Shown in pieces: positions 20,856 to 29,456 of a stretch of 33,008 bases of DNA. This DNA is from Actinomycetota bacterium (GTDB taxonomy: Bacteria > Actinomycetota > Actinomycetes > Nanopelagicales > Nanopelagicaceae): NCBI GenBank assembly GCA_947451045.1, contig CANFXM010000015.1:1-33008 (forward strand), written 5' to 3'. The notes beneath the pieces are model-generated. The model ran no database searches. It was not told where the DNA came from and saw only the letters and a list, made by a program, of their open reading frames with translations. Positions within the stretch are counted from its first letter, which is position 1; each line of letters begins with the position of its first letter. Both the position numbers and the translations under genes were made by a program.

Positions 20856-21943
20856 TGTCTTTACTCACAACAAATTATTTAACACCAACTGGGCGCGAAG
20901 AGGCGTGGAGATTTACACCTCTGAAGCGTTTAGGTGGACTCCATGACGGCACCGCAAAAGTTGGAGATCGTGAATCGCTCTCTCTCAAGAATGGAGCCCC
21001 TGGAGTTAAATTCGAAAGAATTTCTCGCGAGTTGGCAGCATCGCCCGTTGATACAGATGATGTTGTTATACAACGAGTACGAGAAGGTGCACACAATGTG
21101 GCCACTCTTACGATTGCAGCAAATACTGAAGTAGCCGAGACAATCACATTGTCGCGTTCTAGCCACGGTCTAGATTCTGCAGAGTTTTCTCGCGTTCGCA
21201 TTGAACTCGGAGCCCATGCTCGCGCAACTGTGATCATGGAAAATACTGGAGATGCATTTCTTGCTGAAGATGTTGAGTTTGCGTTAGCACCAGGGTCTAA
21301 TCTCACATTTGTTTCTTTGCAAGAGTGGAATACAGGTTCAACCCACCTTGCTAAGCACCATGCAATCGTTGATCGTGATGCAACTTTCAAATCCATCACG
21401 GTCACAGTTGGTGGATCCTTAGTTCGCTTATTGCCAAGCGTTGAATTCATTGGACAGGGCGCATCATGCGAACTGCTTGGAGTGTATTTTGCAACAGAGG
21501 GGCAGTTCTTCGAACACAGAATGTTTGTAGATCACAAAGTTCGTAATGCAAAATCGCGCGTGAATTACAAAGGAGCACTTGCAGGTCAAGGTGCTCATAC
21601 AGTGTGGATTGGCGATGTATTTATTCGTGCAGCTGCCGAAGGTACTGATACATATGAACTAAACCGCAATTTACTTCTCAGTGATGGCGCTCGTGCCGAT
21701 TCTGTACCGAATCTTGAGATCGAAACAGGAGAGATTGTAGGTGCTGGTCACGCTAGTACCACGGGTCGATTCGATGATGAACAACTTTTCTATTTGATGT
21801 CTCGGGGAATCGAACTATCTGATGCACGGCGTCTAGTTGTACGTGGATTCTTCAATGAAATTGTTACAGAGATCGGTGATGCAGTTATTCAAGATCGCCT
21901 GATGGATCGCATTGATTGCGAACTCGCTAAGGCAGGTTCATAA
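20855..21943 (+). CDS. sufD: Fe-S cluster assembly protein SufD
   Basis: Partner of SufB in the scaffold heterodimer that SufC energises. The 362 residues have the N-terminal TPTGREEAWRFTPLKRL and the C-terminal beta-helix segment [21 protein letters not shown], which includes the conserved histidine of SufD, then ARRLVVRGFFNEIV. The ATG overlaps the sufB stop as TAATG, implying coupled and probably equal synthesis, consistent with a SufB-SufD complex. Confidence 0.97.
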   Translation: MSLLTTNYLTPTGREEAWRFTPLKRLGGLHDGTAKVGDRESLSLKNGAPGVKFERISRELAASPVDTDDVVIQRVREGAHNVATLTIAANTEVAETITLSRSSHGLDSAEFSRVRIELGAHARATVIMENTGDAFLAEDVEFALAPGSNLTFVSLQEWNTGSTHLAKHHAIVDRDATFKSITVTVGGSLVRLLPSVEFIGQGASCELLGVYFATEGQFFEHRMFVDHKVRNAKSRVNYKGALAGQGAHTVWIGDVFIRAAAEGTDTYELNRNLLLSDGARADSVPNLEIETGEIVGAGHASTTGRFDDEQLFYLMSRGIELSDARRLVVRGFFNEIVTEIGDAVIQDRLMDRIDCELAKAGS

Positions 21944-22240
21944 ATGGCTGATCTTCAACTCTCTAACCTTGTCTCAGGCAAACCTGTTCTACTTGAAAAA
22001 AATGGCATATCAATCTGCGTTACTCGCGTTGGCGATGAAGTCTTTGCAATCAATGATGTCTGTTCGCACTCAGATGCATCCCTTTCCGAAGGAGATGTCA
22101 CGGGTTACAAAATTGAATGCTGGCTCCATGGCGCCGAATTTGATTTACGAACTGGTGAAGCAGTGACCTTGCCAGCCAATATGCCAGTCGATGTTTATGC
22201 AGTAAAGGTTGACGGAGATTCCGTCACCATTGAAATTTAG
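21944..22240 (+). CDS. Rieske [2Fe-2S] ferredoxin of the SUF operon
   Basis: Small ferredoxin of the type found as the electron-transfer component of non-heme iron dioxygenases. The 98 residues carry the complete Rieske motif: Cys40 and His42 in CSHSDASLSEG and Cys59 and His62 in CWLHGAEF. The ATG follows the sufD stop directly. No oxygenase subunit is nearby, and the gene lies between sufD and sufC, a position known from other actinobacterial suf operons. It may supply electrons to cluster assembly or be an early recipient of clusters; both are inference. Confidence 0.93.
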   Translation: MADLQLSNLVSGKPVLLEKNGISICVTRVGDEVFAINDVCSHSDASLSEGDVTGYKIECWLHGAEFDLRTGEAVTLPANMPVDVYAVKVDGDSVTIEI

Positions 22241-22264
22241 TACCGATACGAGAGACGAGAGACG

Positions 22265-23017
22265 ATGAGTACATTAGAAATCCGCGGGTTACAGGTAAGT
22301 GTCAATACAGATGCAGGCGCAGTTGAGATTCTCAATGGCGTAGATCTAACAATCAAATCTGGTGAGACACATGCAATCATGGGACCAAACGGTTCAGGAA
22401 AATCAACCCTTGCTTATTCCATTGCAGGTCATCCTAAGTATTCAATTACTGGCGGAACAGTAACTCTCGATGGAGTAGATCTACTTGAGATGAGCGTTGA
22501 TGAGCGCGCAAAGGCTGGACTCTTTTTAGCAATGCAATATCCAGTTGAAGTACCTGGAGTTTCAGTATCGAACTTCTTGCGTACTGCTGTAACTGCACTT
22601 CGCGGTGAAGCGCCTAAGTTACGTACATGGACTGGTGAAGTAAAAGATGCAATGGAAGCCCTCAAGATGGATCCTTCTTTTGCAACACGTAATGTGAATG
22701 AGGGATTCTCTGGTGGAGAGAAGAAACGCCATGAAATTATGCAATTGGAATTACTCAAGCCAAAGATTGCAATCTTGGATGAAACAGATTCAGGACTTGA
22801 TGTTGATGCACTCCGCATCGTTTCTGAGGGTGTGGTTCGCGCTAAAGAGGCAAACAATTTAGGAGTACTTCTCATCACTCACTACACACGCATATTGCGC
22901 TACATCAAGCCAGATTTTGTTCACGTTTTTGCTAATGGAAAAATTGTTGAAGAAGGCGGCCCTGAACTTGCTGAAAAACTCGAAGCTAATGGGTATGCGG
23001 AGTACGTCGGTAGCTAA
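22265..23017 (+). CDS. sufC: Fe-S cluster assembly ATPase SufC
   Basis: Soluble ABC-type ATPase of the SufBCD complex. The 250 residues have Walker A GPNGSGKST at 40-48, signature FSGGEKKRHEIMQ and Walker B IAILDETDSGLDVDAL; the ETDSGLD form is typical of SufC rather than of transporter ATPases. The switch histidine is in LITHYTRILRYIKPD. It follows the Rieske gene by 24 bases, with a GAG-rich stretch before the ATG serving as a weak ribosome binding site. Confidence 0.98.
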   Translation: MSTLEIRGLQVSVNTDAGAVEILNGVDLTIKSGETHAIMGPNGSGKSTLAYSIAGHPKYSITGGTVTLDGVDLLEMSVDERAKAGLFLAMQYPVEVPGVSVSNFLRTAVTALRGEAPKLRTWTGEVKDAMEALKMDPSFATRNVNEGFSGGEKKRHEIMQLELLKPKIAILDETDSGLDVDALRIVSEGVVRAKEANNLGVLLITHYTRILRYIKPDFVHVFANGKIVEEGGPELAEKLEANGYAEYVGS

Positions 23018-23026
23018 CCGATAGTC

Positions 23027-24259
23027 ATGAGTGAACTCGATGTTGCGAAACTCCGTAAAGATTTCCCAATCTTTACAAGGACTATTCGCGATGGAAAAAA
23101 GTTGGTGTATCTAGATTCTGGAGCCACAAGTCAAAAGCCACAATCGGTCATTGATGCTGAAGTAAATTTCTATTCAAAAAATAATGCGGCCGCTCATAGA
23201 GGTGCTCATCAGCTTGCCGAAGAGGCTACTGAAGCAATGGAGTCATCTCGTCAGATTGTTGCTGACTTCTTGGGTGGCGAAGTAGATGAAATTGTCTTCA
23301 CGAAGAGTGCAACTGAAAGCCTGAATTTACTTGCATATTCCTATACTTCCCTCATTACAAAAAATGACAGCATCGTTGTTACAGAGATGGAACATCATGC
23401 GAACTTGATTCCTTGGCAACAATTAGCCGAGCGCACTGGTGCGACTCTCAAATGGTTTGAAGTAGATCAAGAAGGACGTCTTGATTTATCAGCGATAGAT
23501 AATTTAATCACTGAAGATACAAAAATAGTCGCAATCACTCACCAATCAAATGTACTTGGAACAATTAATCCGCTAGAAGCGATTGTTGCTAGAGCACATG
23601 AAGTTGGGGCCGTTGTAATTCTGGATGCATGTCAATCAGTACCTCACATGCCAATCAATGTTGCCGAACTCAATATTGATTTCTTGGCGTTTTCCGGACA
23701 TAAGGCTGTTGGCCCTACAGGAGTAGGTGTGTTGTGGGGGAGAAGCGAACTTCTAGAGATGTTGCCACCTTTCTTGTTTGGTGGCTCAATGATTGAAACA
23801 GTGACAATGACAAGTGCAACATGGGCACCAGCGCCACGTAAGTTTGAGGCAGGTGTTCCGAATATGGCCCAGATTGTTGGACTGGGAGCAGCACTAAATT
23901 ATTTATCACAGATTGGTATGGAGAAGATTTATCTCCACGAAGTAAAACTTGGGGCCTATCTCATAGAGAGATTGAGTTCCATCGATGGATTACGAATAGT
24001 TGGGCCGCGTCTTATGGAATCGCGTGGAGGGACTGTCTCTTTCACATTCGGTGATATACATCCGCACGATCTTGGCCAGTATTTAGATGCGCAAGGCATT
24101 GCTGTTCGTACTGGACATCACTGTGCATGGCCGTTGACTCGTAAGTTAGGCGTACCGGCGACAACTCGTGCGTCTCTCTATTTTTATAACGATGAAAGCG
24201 ATGTAGATGCGCTGATCGAAGGAATTATCGGCGCTAAGAAATACTTCGGAGCTCCATAA
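23027..24259 (+). CDS. sufS: cysteine desulfurase SufS
   Basis: Pyridoxal phosphate enzyme that removes sulfur from cysteine as a persulfide. The 410 residues have the cofactor lysine at 226 in FSGHKAVGPTGVG, the catalytic cysteine at 366 in RTGHHCAWPL, and MEHHANLIPW and LDACQSVPHM around the cofactor. The group II features match SufS, and the partner sufU starts on its stop codon (TAATG), as expected for a SufS-SufU transfer pair. Confidence 0.98.
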   Translation: MSELDVAKLRKDFPIFTRTIRDGKKLVYLDSGATSQKPQSVIDAEVNFYSKNNAAAHRGAHQLAEEATEAMESSRQIVADFLGGEVDEIVFTKSATESLNLLAYSYTSLITKNDSIVVTEMEHHANLIPWQQLAERTGATLKWFEVDQEGRLDLSAIDNLITEDTKIVAITHQSNVLGTINPLEAIVARAHEVGAVVILDACQSVPHMPINVAELNIDFLAFSGHKAVGPTGVGVLWGRSELLEMLPPFLFGGSMIETVTMTSATWAPAPRKFEAGVPNMAQIVGLGAALNYLSQIGMEKIYLHEVKLGAYLIERLSSIDGLRIVGPRLMESRGGTVSFTFGDIHPHDLGQYLDAQGIAVRTGHHCAWPLTRKLGVPATTRASLYFYNDESDVDALIEGIIGAKKYFGAP

Positions 24260-24696
24260 TGGAATTAGATGCCCTCTACCAGGAAGTTATTTTGGACCAC
24301 TACAAGCATCCTCAACATAAAGGACTTCTATCAACATACGATGCCCAGGTTCACCACGTTAATCCAAGTTGTGGCGATGAGATCACTCTCAATCTCACTC
24401 TCGACAACGGATCTATCTCTGCACTGTCATGGGATGGAGTGGGCTGTTCGATAAGCCAGGCTAGCGTTTCGATTATGAGCGATTTGGTAATCGGTAAAAA
24501 CGTAGCTGATGCTCGCGTAATTTTGGACAGTTTCGTTGAACTTATGCAGAGTAAAGGTCTCAAGACTGGTAATGCTGAGATTCTTGAGGATGCGGTCTCA
24601 TTAGCGGGTGTTTCAAAATTCCCAGCACGCATTAAGTGTGCGCTTTTGGGCTGGATGGCTTATAAGGATGCAGTACTTTCGGCTTCAAACAAATAG
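24259..24696 (+). CDS. sufU: zinc-dependent sulfurtransferase SufU
   Basis: Accepts persulfide sulfur from SufS and passes it to the scaffold in Gram-positive SUF systems. The 145 residues have Cys38, Asp40, Cys63 and Cys127, matching the zinc-binding and acceptor residues known from Bacillus SufU; the region between Cys63 and Cys127 has the length of SufU rather than IscU. The start overlaps the sufS stop by one base. Confidence 0.97.
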   Translation: MELDALYQEVILDHYKHPQHKGLLSTYDAQVHHVNPSCGDEITLNLTLDNGSISALSWDGVGCSISQASVSIMSDLVIGKNVADARVILDSFVELMQSKGLKTGNAEILEDAVSLAGVSKFPARIKCALLGWMAYKDAVLSASNK

Positions 24697-24722
24697 AATA
24701 GAAATCTAGACGGAGGAATAAT

Positions 24723-25034
24723 ATGGTCACAACGATTGATGATGTAACAGAGGCAATGAAGGATGTTGTCGACCCTGAATTAGGAATCAATGTTGTTGAT
24801 CTGGGTTTAATTTATGATGTTATGGTCGATGAAGCGAATATAGCCGTGCTCAATATGACTCTTACTTCAGCGGCCTGTCCACTCCAAGATGTCATCGAAG
24901 ATCAAACTCGTCAAGCATTAGCAGGCATGACTACAGATGTAAGAATTAACTGGGTATGGATGCCACCATGGGGCCCAGATAAAATTTCAGATGACGGAAG
25001 AGAACAGCTTCGCGCCCTCGGATTTACGGTTTAG
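24723..25034 (+). CDS. sufT: SufT-like DUF59/MIP18 family Fe-S maturation factor
   Basis: Small protein of the MIP18 (DUF59) family, implicated in delivering clusters to apoproteins. The 103 residues contain DPELGINVVDLGLIYDV and TLTSAACPLQDVIEDQ with the conserved cysteine, ending in WMPPWGPDKIS. GGAGGAATAAT before the ATG is the strongest ribosome binding site of this operon. It lies 26 bases after sufU and ends the recognisable suf set. Confidence 0.94.
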   Translation: MVTTIDDVTEAMKDVVDPELGINVVDLGLIYDVMVDEANIAVLNMTLTSAACPLQDVIEDQTRQALAGMTTDVRINWVWMPPWGPDKISDDGREQLRALGFTV

Positions 25035-25037
25035 GTC

Positions 25038-26930
25038 ATGAGTCAGCATGCGGCATGGATGACGCATCGTTCAATGACGGCTGATCCATCTGTAAAAGAA
25101 CGTAAATTAAAACCAGGAACCGTCAAGCGAATATTTTCTTTCGCAACCCCTTACCGACGTAGCATCATTCTCTTCCTCGTCACTGTTGTTATTGATGCAG
25201 TATTGGTCGTCGCAACTCCACTGTTACTGCGTCGCTTGATTGATCAGGGTGTAATTCCTAAGAACGCTCACCTTGTAACCCAATTAGCGATAGCAGTGGG
25301 TGTTTTGGCGATAGCCGATGCGCTGATGAGCATGGCGGGTCGTTGGTATTCATCGCAAATCGGAGAAGGATTGATCTACGATCTGCGTGCACTTGTATTT
25401 GCGCATGTACAACGACAGTCAATTGCATTCTTTACTCGCACGCAGACCGGTGCATTGATTTCACGGATAAATTCAGATGTGATTGGGGCTCAGCAAGCTT
25501 TCACAGCAACGCTATCTGGAGTTGTCAGCAATGTGGTGAGTTTGGTTTTAGTCGGTATTACGATGCTAATTTTATCGTGGCAAATTACTTTCGTAGCACT
25601 GATCTTGCTACCGCTCTTTCTCTTTCCGACAAAGTGGGTAGGAAGGAAATTGCAATCCCTTACTCGCGAATCCTTCAATCTCAACGCACAAATGTCGAGC
25701 ACAATGACAGAGCGATTCAATGTCTCTGGAGCGATGCTGGTTGCACTCTATGGTCAACCAGATCGCGAAAAAGAATACTTTCGTAGCAGAGCACGAAAAG
25801 TCGCTGACATAGGAATAACAATGGCGCTTCTCAATCGCCTATTTTTCATAGCGCTAACGAGTGTGGCTGCAATCGCAACAGCCTTTGCCTATGGAATTGG
25901 AGGTCACCTAGCTATTTCTGGAGGCGTCACTGTAGGAACATTGTTGGCAATTACCGCCTTACTTGCACGTTTGTACGGACCACTGACAGCCCTTTCAAAT
26001 GTACGAATAGATGTAATGACATCCTTAGTGTCTTTTGAGCGCGTCTTTGAAGTCCTCGATTTAGAACCTATGGTTCGCGACAGAGTCGGTGCGATTGAAC
26101 TGGAAGCAAAGAGTCCAACTATCGAATTTAGAAATGTTGGTTTTCATTATCCACGGGCTGAAGAGATTTCACTTGCCTCACTTGAATCAACGGCTAAAGC
26201 AGAGACAATACAAAGCGGCGAGGTACTCCATGACCTCTCTTTCATCGCAAAGTCAGGAACGTTGACGGCATTGGTGGGACCATCAGGTGCGGGTAAAACG
26301 ACGATTAGCGCGCTGTTGCCACGACTGTACGACGTGACTGATGGTGAAATTCTCATTGATGGGCATGATCTCAGGGATTTGAAATTGGAATCTCTCAGAA
26401 ACTCAATTGGTGTTGTAATGCAAGATGCACATCTTTTCCACGAAACAATTGCAGAAAATCTTCGTTATGCAAAAATAGATGCAACAGTTGATGAAATGCG
26501 TTTAGCGTGTGAAGCAGCCCAAATATGGAAACTCATCGAATCGTTACCGAATGGATTAGAGACCATGGTGGGGGAACGAGGTCATCGATTATCCGGTGGA
26601 GAGAAACAACGATTGGCAATAGCTCGATTACTATTGAAATCACCTTCAGTTGTAATTTTGGATGAAGCAACAGCGCATTTAGATTCGGAAAATGAGCAAC
26701 TTGTGCAAGAAGCTTTGAAAGTTGCCCTCAAGGGTCGCACAAGTATTGTTATTGCGCACAGGCTCAGTACGGTTCGCGATGCTGATCAAATTTTAGTTCT
26801 GGAAAAAGGTGCAATCGTTGAACGAGGAACTCACGACGAATTAGTTACCCGTGGTGGACTTTATTCAGAACTATATTCAAGACAAGACCTAACGGGTGCG
26901 GCGAATCAAAAATCTTCCGTAAAGGATTAA
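25038..26930 (+). CDS. ABC exporter, fused membrane and ATPase domains
   Basis: Half-transporter of the MsbA/LmrA-like type; it would work as a homodimer, substrate unknown. The 630 residues have a six-helix membrane domain (about 35-320) and an ATPase domain with Walker A GPSGAGKTT near 414-422, signature LSGGEKQRLAIARLL near 518 and Walker B VVILDEATAHLD near 538. Between the first strand of the ATPase and Walker A there is an extra segment of about 20 residues (after VGFHYPRAEEISLASLE), a feature I associate with actinobacterial members. It starts three bases after sufT, so it may be in the suf transcript. Its last 42 bases overlap the end of the SURF1 gene on the other strand. Confidence 0.95.
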   Translation: MSQHAAWMTHRSMTADPSVKERKLKPGTVKRIFSFATPYRRSIILFLVTVVIDAVLVVATPLLLRRLIDQGVIPKNAHLVTQLAIAVGVLAIADALMSMAGRWYSSQIGEGLIYDLRALVFAHVQRQSIAFFTRTQTGALISRINSDVIGAQQAFTATLSGVVSNVVSLVLVGITMLILSWQITFVALILLPLFLFPTKWVGRKLQSLTRESFNLNAQMSSTMTERFNVSGAMLVALYGQPDREKEYFRSRARKVADIGITMALLNRLFFIALTSVAAIATAFAYGIGGHLAISGGVTVGTLLAITALLARLYGPLTALSNVRIDVMTSLVSFERVFEVLDLEPMVRDRVGAIELEAKSPTIEFRNVGFHYPRAEEISLASLESTAKAETIQSGEVLHDLSFIAKSGTLTALVGPSGAGKTTISALLPRLYDVTDGEILIDGHDLRDLKLESLRNSIGVVMQDAHLFHETIAENLRYAKIDATVDEMRLACEAAQIWKLIESLPNGLETMVGERGHRLSGGEKQRLAIARLLLKSPSVVILDEATAHLDSENEQLVQEALKVALKGRTSIVIAHRLSTVRDADQILVLEKGAIVERGTHDELVTRGGLYSELYSRQDLTGAANQKSSVKD

Positions 26931-27590
26931 ACCAGCGAAAAAAACCCACTGCAGCGCGTAAGCCATGTGTGGGCCGTCGCTGAGTTCGGGAAGTTGGGCG
27001 CTAACAATAGGAGTCAAAGCAGGTACGGATCCGCTGAGTAAATCAATATAGAAATTTTCCGTATCTTCTCTCGCTTGGGCATTAATTTCAGATGTGATGC
27101 CACTTTTTCCATTTCCGGGTAATGCAAAAAAAGTTCCCGACGGCAAAGATGTGCTGAGACGAAAACGGCCAACAATTGAAACGTGACCAGAAGGCGCAGG
27201 TGTTGCAACGGGGGCAGTCGCAGCTGTTGCACCAGCTTTGACCCATCCTCGATCCACCCAGAATTTTTTTCCAGAGTCATTAGTGAAGAGAGTAAGTATT
27301 TCAAATCCGTATTGACCTTCACTGTAATGGTTTCGCAATAAAATCTGTTTTTGTGAGTCGAAAGTGCCGCTCGTTTGGACGCTTCGCCATTCTAAAAGTA
27401 AAAGATTGCGATGCGTATCTAACGGAAGATCAATAATGGACTGTGCTGAATTTTTCGAAATAAGAAAATTTCTATGATGACGATCGATACCTCGGTGATA
27501 TTGCCATTGCGCAGCCCAAAGTGTGAAGATTATAAGAATGAGGGCAACAAAGGATTTCAAAATTGCTTGAGGCTCCCTCGTTTTTGCCAT
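26889..27590 (-). CDS. SURF1 family cytochrome oxidase assembly protein
   Basis: Membrane protein that assists insertion of heme A into cytochrome c oxidase. The 233 residues have a transmembrane segment at each end (about 12-28 and the stretch after ALQWVFFAG), with a soluble domain between. Family marks include AQWQYHRG near the first helix, FWVDRGWV in the middle and HMAYALQW before the last helix. It is convergent with the ABC exporter and overlaps it by 42 bases. It follows the DUF3099 gene by 14 bases on the minus strand. ctaA, whose product makes heme A, lies on the same strand in this window. Confidence 0.92.
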   Translation of the reverse strand: MAKTREPQAILKSFVALILIIFTLWAAQWQYHRGIDRHHRNFLISKNSAQSIIDLPLDTHRNLLLLEWRSVQTSGTFDSQKQILLRNHYSEGQYGFEILTLFTNDSGKKFWVDRGWVKAGATAATAPVATPAPSGHVSIVGRFRLSTSLPSGTFFALPGNGKSGITSEINAQAREDTENFYIDLLSGSVPALTPIVSAQLPELSDGPHMAYALQWVFFAGLILYGRFLIRRTR

Positions 27591-27596
27591 AAAGGG

Positions 27597-27602
27597 AGTT
27601 TA
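27597..27602 (-). promoter_or_regulatory. candidate leaderless -10 element for the SURF1 gene
   Basis: On the minus strand TAAACT lies exactly six bases before the SURF1 ATG at 27590, in the 14-base gap after the DUF3099 stop. There is no Shine-Dalgarno sequence. Confidence 0.4.
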
Positions 27603-27604
27603 GA

Positions 27605-27877
27605 TTACGAAAGGGCTTTTGGTTTCTTCTTCAATATTGCACTTCCCGTTTCGACTGTTTCTCGACCCGCATTTGCAACGACTACCGCGATATAGGGCAG
27701 AAATACTGCACCGACTAAGGCGACCCATCGATATGGACTCGGTAGTACAACGGTGAGTATGAAACACAATGTACGAACCATCATGGAAATAAAATAGCGA
27801 CGTTGACGCCCTGCTTGATCATTACTCAGTGACTTTGCTGCTGATGTGATGTCAAATATTTCATCGTCTTGAGCCAT
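27605..27877 (-). CDS. DUF3099 family membrane protein
   Basis: Small membrane protein of unknown function restricted, as far as I know, to actinobacteria. The 90 residues begin with a short soluble part (ITSAAKSLSNDQAGRQRRYF), followed by two hydrophobic segments (about 34-46 and 51-69) joined by PSPYRW, then a charged tail with KKKPK. It sits between fabG (divergent) and SURF1, a neighbourhood found in other actinobacteria. Candidate promoter TAGGCT lies six bases before the ATG. Confidence 0.82.
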   Translation of the reverse strand: MAQDDEIFDITSAAKSLSNDQAGRQRRYFISMMVRTLCFILTVVLPSPYRWVALVGAVFLPYIAVVVANAGRETVETGSAILKKKPKALS

Positions 27878-27883
27878 GGCATA

Positions 27884-27889
27884 AGCCTA
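27884..27889 (-). promoter_or_regulatory. candidate leaderless -10 element for the DUF3099 gene
   Basis: Minus-strand TAGGCT is exactly six bases before the ATG at 27877. It is the same hexamer at the same distance as for ctaA. Confidence 0.45.
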
Positions 27890-27957
27890 AGTGCCATCAA
27901 TGTTTTTCGCATCCTCGTATGTGCGTGCCAATTCTTTCTTTACGCTTGAGTAGCCAT

Positions 27958-27963
27958 TAGATT
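27958..27963 (+). promoter_or_regulatory. candidate leaderless -10 element for fabG
   Basis: TAGATT is exactly six bases before the fabG ATG at 27970. No Shine-Dalgarno sequence is present. It is divergent from the DUF3099 promoter, with the two -10 candidates 68 bases apart. Confidence 0.45.
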
Positions 27964-27969
27964 GAGACA

Positions 27970-28686
27970 ATGAGTGAGCAAGGGCGTTCGGTAGCGTTAG
28001 TGACCGGAGGCAACCGCGGTATTGGTTTGGCGATTGCAGCAGCTCTCAAGGCCAGTGGCCATGATGTTGTTGTGACCTATCGATCTGGCACCCCGCCAAC
28101 TGGTTTCAATTGCGTGATTATGGATGTCACATCGACACAAAGTGTTGATGCTGCCTTTGCAGAGATTGAAGATAAATGGGGTACACCAGAAATAATTGTT
28201 GCCAATGCTGGAATCACAAAAGATGGACTTGTAATGAGAATGAGTGATGAAGATTTTGAAAATGTACTTGATGCAAATTTGACAGGTGCATTTCGTGTTG
28301 CCCGTCGTGCCACTAAAGGTTTGCTCAAACTAAAACGGGGGCGATTGATTTTTATTGGTTCAGTAGTTGGGGGAGTGGGAGCAGCAGGCCAAGTCAATTA
28401 CTCAGCAAGTAAGGCTGGACTCTTAGGTATGGCTCGTTCTTTTGCGCGAGAATTAGGAAGCCGCGGTATCACCGCAAATGTTATTGCTCCAGGTTTTGTA
28501 GAAACCGATATGACAGCGGCATTAGATGATAAGCGTCGCGGCGAGATTGCGAGTTCGGTTCCCTTAGGACGATTCTCGACACCTGAAGAAATTGGCAATG
28601 TCGTATCCTTCATTGCCTCAACACAAGCAAGTTACATCACTGGCGCACTTATACCGGTCGATGGCGGATTAGGAATGGGACACTAA
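27970..28686 (+). CDS. fabG: 3-oxoacyl-ACP reductase (FabG/MabA type)
   Basis: Short-chain dehydrogenase that reduces beta-ketoacyl-ACP in fatty acid synthesis. The 238 residues have the NADPH motif GGNRGIG at 13-19, NAG at 79-81, and the catalytic set Asn103, Ser131, Tyr144 and Lys148 (YSASK). VIAPGFVETDM and a C-terminal PVDGGLGMGH complete the fold. The pairing with an InhA-like enoyl reductase two bases downstream mirrors the mycobacterial mabA-inhA operon and supports the fatty acid role over other short-chain dehydrogenases. Confidence 0.95.
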   Translation: MSEQGRSVALVTGGNRGIGLAIAAALKASGHDVVVTYRSGTPPTGFNCVIMDVTSTQSVDAAFAEIEDKWGTPEIIVANAGITKDGLVMRMSDEDFENVLDANLTGAFRVARRATKGLLKLKRGRLIFIGSVVGGVGAAGQVNYSASKAGLLGMARSFARELGSRGITANVIAPGFVETDMTAALDDKRRGEIASSVPLGRFSTPEEIGNVVSFIASTQASYITGALIPVDGGLGMGH

Positions 28687-28688
28687 CA

Positions 28689-29456
28689 ATGGGAATTCTT
28701 CAAGGAAAGAGAATTTTAGTTACGGGTGTACTTACCGATGCCTCAATTGCTTTTCATATTGCCCGACTTGCACAAGAAGAAGGTGCAACCGTTGTTCTGA
28801 GTTCATATGGTCGAGTACACCGCCTCACTGAACGCATTGCTGGACGCCTTCCTCAACCAGCACCAGTAATTCAACTCGATGTCACAAACAAAGAAGATTT
28901 AGCAGCGCTACCGGATCGAGTTCGCGAACATGTCGACGGACTCGATGGCGTAGTCCATTCGATTGGATTCGCACCCGAAGCAGCACTAGGTGGAAATTTT
29001 CTCAATACTGAATGGGACGACGTTGCAGTTGCAATTCAAGTTTCAGCTTTCTCACTAAAATCGTTAACGATGGCGGCGCGTCCACTCTTTACTGGTGGTG
29101 GTTCAGTTGTCGGTTTAGATTTCGATGCACAGGTTGCATGGCCAAAATATGACTGGATGGGTGTTGCAAAAGCGGCACTTGAATCCACATCTCGTTATTT
29201 AGCGCGTGATCTTGGCCCTGAAAATATTCGTGTCAATCTTGTAGCAGCGGGACCAATTCGCACTATGGCAGCTAAATCAATTCCAGGTTTTGAAGAATTT
29301 GAAAAAGTATGGAATGAACGCGCTCCACTTCAGTGGGATGTAACTGATCCAGTTCCGGCCGCCCAGGCGACAGTGGCGCTTCTTTCGGATTGGTTTCCAA
29401 AGACTACGGCTGAGATTATTCATGTCGACGGTGGCGTACATGCAATGGGAGCATAG
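28689..29456 (+). CDS. fabI: enoyl-ACP reductase, InhA/FabI type
   Basis: NADH-dependent enoyl-ACP reductase completing each elongation cycle. The 255 residues show the divergent nucleotide-binding loop VTGVLTDASIAFHIA, HSIGFAP near 90-96 and the catalytic pair Tyr154 and Lys161, with the wider segment FDAQVAWPKYDWMGVAK strongly resembling mycobacterial InhA, including the Phe of FDA. NLVAAGPIRTMAAKSIPGF follows. It is co-transcribed with fabG, two bases upstream. Confidence 0.95.
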   Translation: MGILQGKRILVTGVLTDASIAFHIARLAQEEGATVVLSSYGRVHRLTERIAGRLPQPAPVIQLDVTNKEDLAALPDRVREHVDGLDGVVHSIGFAPEAALGGNFLNTEWDDVAVAIQVSAFSLKSLTMAARPLFTGGGSVVGLDFDAQVAWPKYDWMGVAKAALESTSRYLARDLGPENIRVNLVAAGPIRTMAAKSIPGFEEFEKVWNERAPLQWDVTDPVPAAQATVALLSDWFPKTTAEIIHVDGGVHAMGA

